In this document: positions 40,759 to 41,380 of the stretch, piece by piece | Layout of the letters: the number at the start of each line of letters is the position of its first letter | Numbering within the stretch: the stretch's first letter is position 1 | Assembly: GCA_030627905.1 (NCBI GenBank) | Contig: DAOVRZ010000041.1 | Coordinates: 1 to 41,380 of the forward strand | DNA from: JAGMES01 sp023128035 | GTDB lineage: Bacteria; Bacillota; Halanaerobiia; DY22613 | Length of the DNA stretch: 41,380 bases | Direction of reading: 5' to 3' | Position numbers and translations under genes: made by a program | The notes under the pieces: model-generated | What the model saw: only the letters and a program-made list of their open reading frames with translations | Databases searched by the model: none | What the model was told of the DNA's origin: nothing

Positions 40759-41248
40759 ATGACAATTATATAGGTTAAATCACTAAATTTCAACAACAAA
40801 CGTTCAATAAATTTCGAAGATGGTAATTTATCTTCCGATTCAGGATTTTTAGCTTATAGAAGTTTCGATGAAAAAATTGGATTTAGCAAACTCGTTAAAG
40901 ACACTTTTGAAAATGATGAGGTTGTTGAATCGCATTTGACTTACAGGAGGGCAGATGTGATCCTGCAAAATGTCTATAAATTCATTGCTGGTTATCATAC
41001 GGATAATGCCTCTGATGAATTGCGAGTGGATCCCTAAAGAACTCACTGAGGAGTTTTATGATAAATATGGTTCCGATTTTACAAAAATGTATACCCATTA
41101 TGGTGAATTTATGTACCGTGCGAAGAGCTGGGATAAGGAGCGCCGAGTCGTTTGCAAAATTCAAAGAAAAATAGGAGAACTTCTGCCGAGTTATACTTTC
41201 GTAGTTACTTCTATGAAAGCTAGTGCCAAAGATGTTATCAGATTCTAA
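40759..41248 (+). pseudogene. IS1380-type transposase, heavily damaged
   Basis: From ATG 40759 the frame has a TAG at codon 5 (40771-40773), then reads 'KSLNFNNKRSINFEDGNLSS', 'VYKFIAGYHTDNASDELRVD' and stops at 41037. In another frame it continues from about 41033 with 'ELTEEFYDKYGSDFTKMY' through 'YTFVVTSMKASAKDVIRF' to 41248. The two parts are N-terminal and later segments of an IS1380-group DDE transposase (about 450 aa when complete). The middle, with catalytic Asp residues, and the C terminus are missing. At least one nonsense change, one frameshift with deletion, and a 3' truncation are seen. Confidence 0.8.
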
Positions 41249-41348
41249 ATTAGAAGGATGTATCTTTAATGAAAATGGTGCAGCAGCGGTATATGATGAG
41301 ATAAAGACATTGATTCAAAGTGAAGAACTGCAGTCTTTAGGACAATAG
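41232..41348 (+). pseudogene. C-terminal fragment of an unidentified protein
   Basis: Just past the transposase remnant another frame reads 'LEGCIFNENGAAAVYDEIKT' to 'EELQSLGQ' and stops at 41348. It looks like the natural end of a real protein whose 5' part was lost or displaced by the insertion sequence. I do not recognise the family. A gene start follows 13 bp on with a perfect ribosome site, as in an operon. Confidence 0.4.
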
Positions 41349-41361
41349 GGAGGTGTGGACT

Positions 41362-41380
41362 ATGTTTAATAATAAGATAA
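41362..41380 (+). CDS. Start of a gene cut by the window end
   Basis: ATG 41362 has GGGAGGTG just before it and reads M-F-N-N-K-I to the window end. Too short to identify. Confidence 0.4.

Noticed and set aside
1..41380. tRNA, rRNA, CRISPR or phage structural genes
   Set aside because: I looked for these while reading both strands and saw no convincing signature.

Overview
The window is AT-rich DNA with short, mostly co-directional operons, and every gene I could support is on the + strand. It looks like a low-GC anaerobic firmicute that has an outer membrane, most likely a member of Halanaerobiales. That is an inference. It rests on a large predicted outer-membrane barrel protein (14874-17555), giant DUF11/LRR surface proteins with no LPXTG anchor, a sugar-binding protein with a cleavable signal peptide instead of a lipobox, and the general codon and base style.

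Layout. 1-2781: two MacB/FtsX-type ABC permeases with no ATPase in the window. 2982-4340: a MATE exporter. 4513-5573: a decayed pair (TIGR04255-like gene with a stop at codon 6, and a shortened QSCDL-type partner). 5753-6547: a GNAT acetyltransferase. 6730-25010: the most interesting block, a surface-protein regulon. It holds an FGE-sulfatase/C-type-lectin-fold lipoprotein (6888), a three-gene signalling operon (multi-domain sensor kinase 8877, diguanylate cyclase 12001, REC-SARP/BTAD response regulator 13560), an outer-membrane barrel protein (14874) and a 2472-residue LRR/Ig/DUF11 protein (17592). 25431-26747: an orphan protein. 26906-27768: a gene graveyard (TetR, NifU-like, aldo/keto reductase and tautomerase fragments). 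28028-37776: an ABC sugar-import operon with a glycosyltransferase, a LacI regulator, a GH130 phosphorylase and a GH13_18 sugar phosphorylase. 37944-40107: PfkB kinase, GNAT and a degenerate APH-like gene. 40108-41348: debris including a broken IS1380-type transposase. A new gene begins at 41362.

How it fits together. The promoters of the lipoprotein gene and the barrel gene share an almost identical element: two direct repeats with an 11-bp period, exactly 7 nt before a TATAAT box. This is the arrangement expected for a SARP-type activator, and a REC-SARP regulator is encoded between the two promoters. The lipoprotein ends in a stretch of about 99 nt that is strikingly poor in adenine on the coding strand and lies where diversity-generating retroelements (DGRs) mutate this fold. 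The combined hypothesis is a phosphorelay, with a c-di-GMP enzyme in the same operon, switching on a possibly diversified adhesin plus an outer-membrane/LRR surface pair. No reverse transcriptase or template repeat is visible in the window.

The sugar operon has one clear promoter with a LacI-type operator on it (27886-27901) and carries several palindromic elements between genes, one of which supplies the last codons of the GH13_18 gene.
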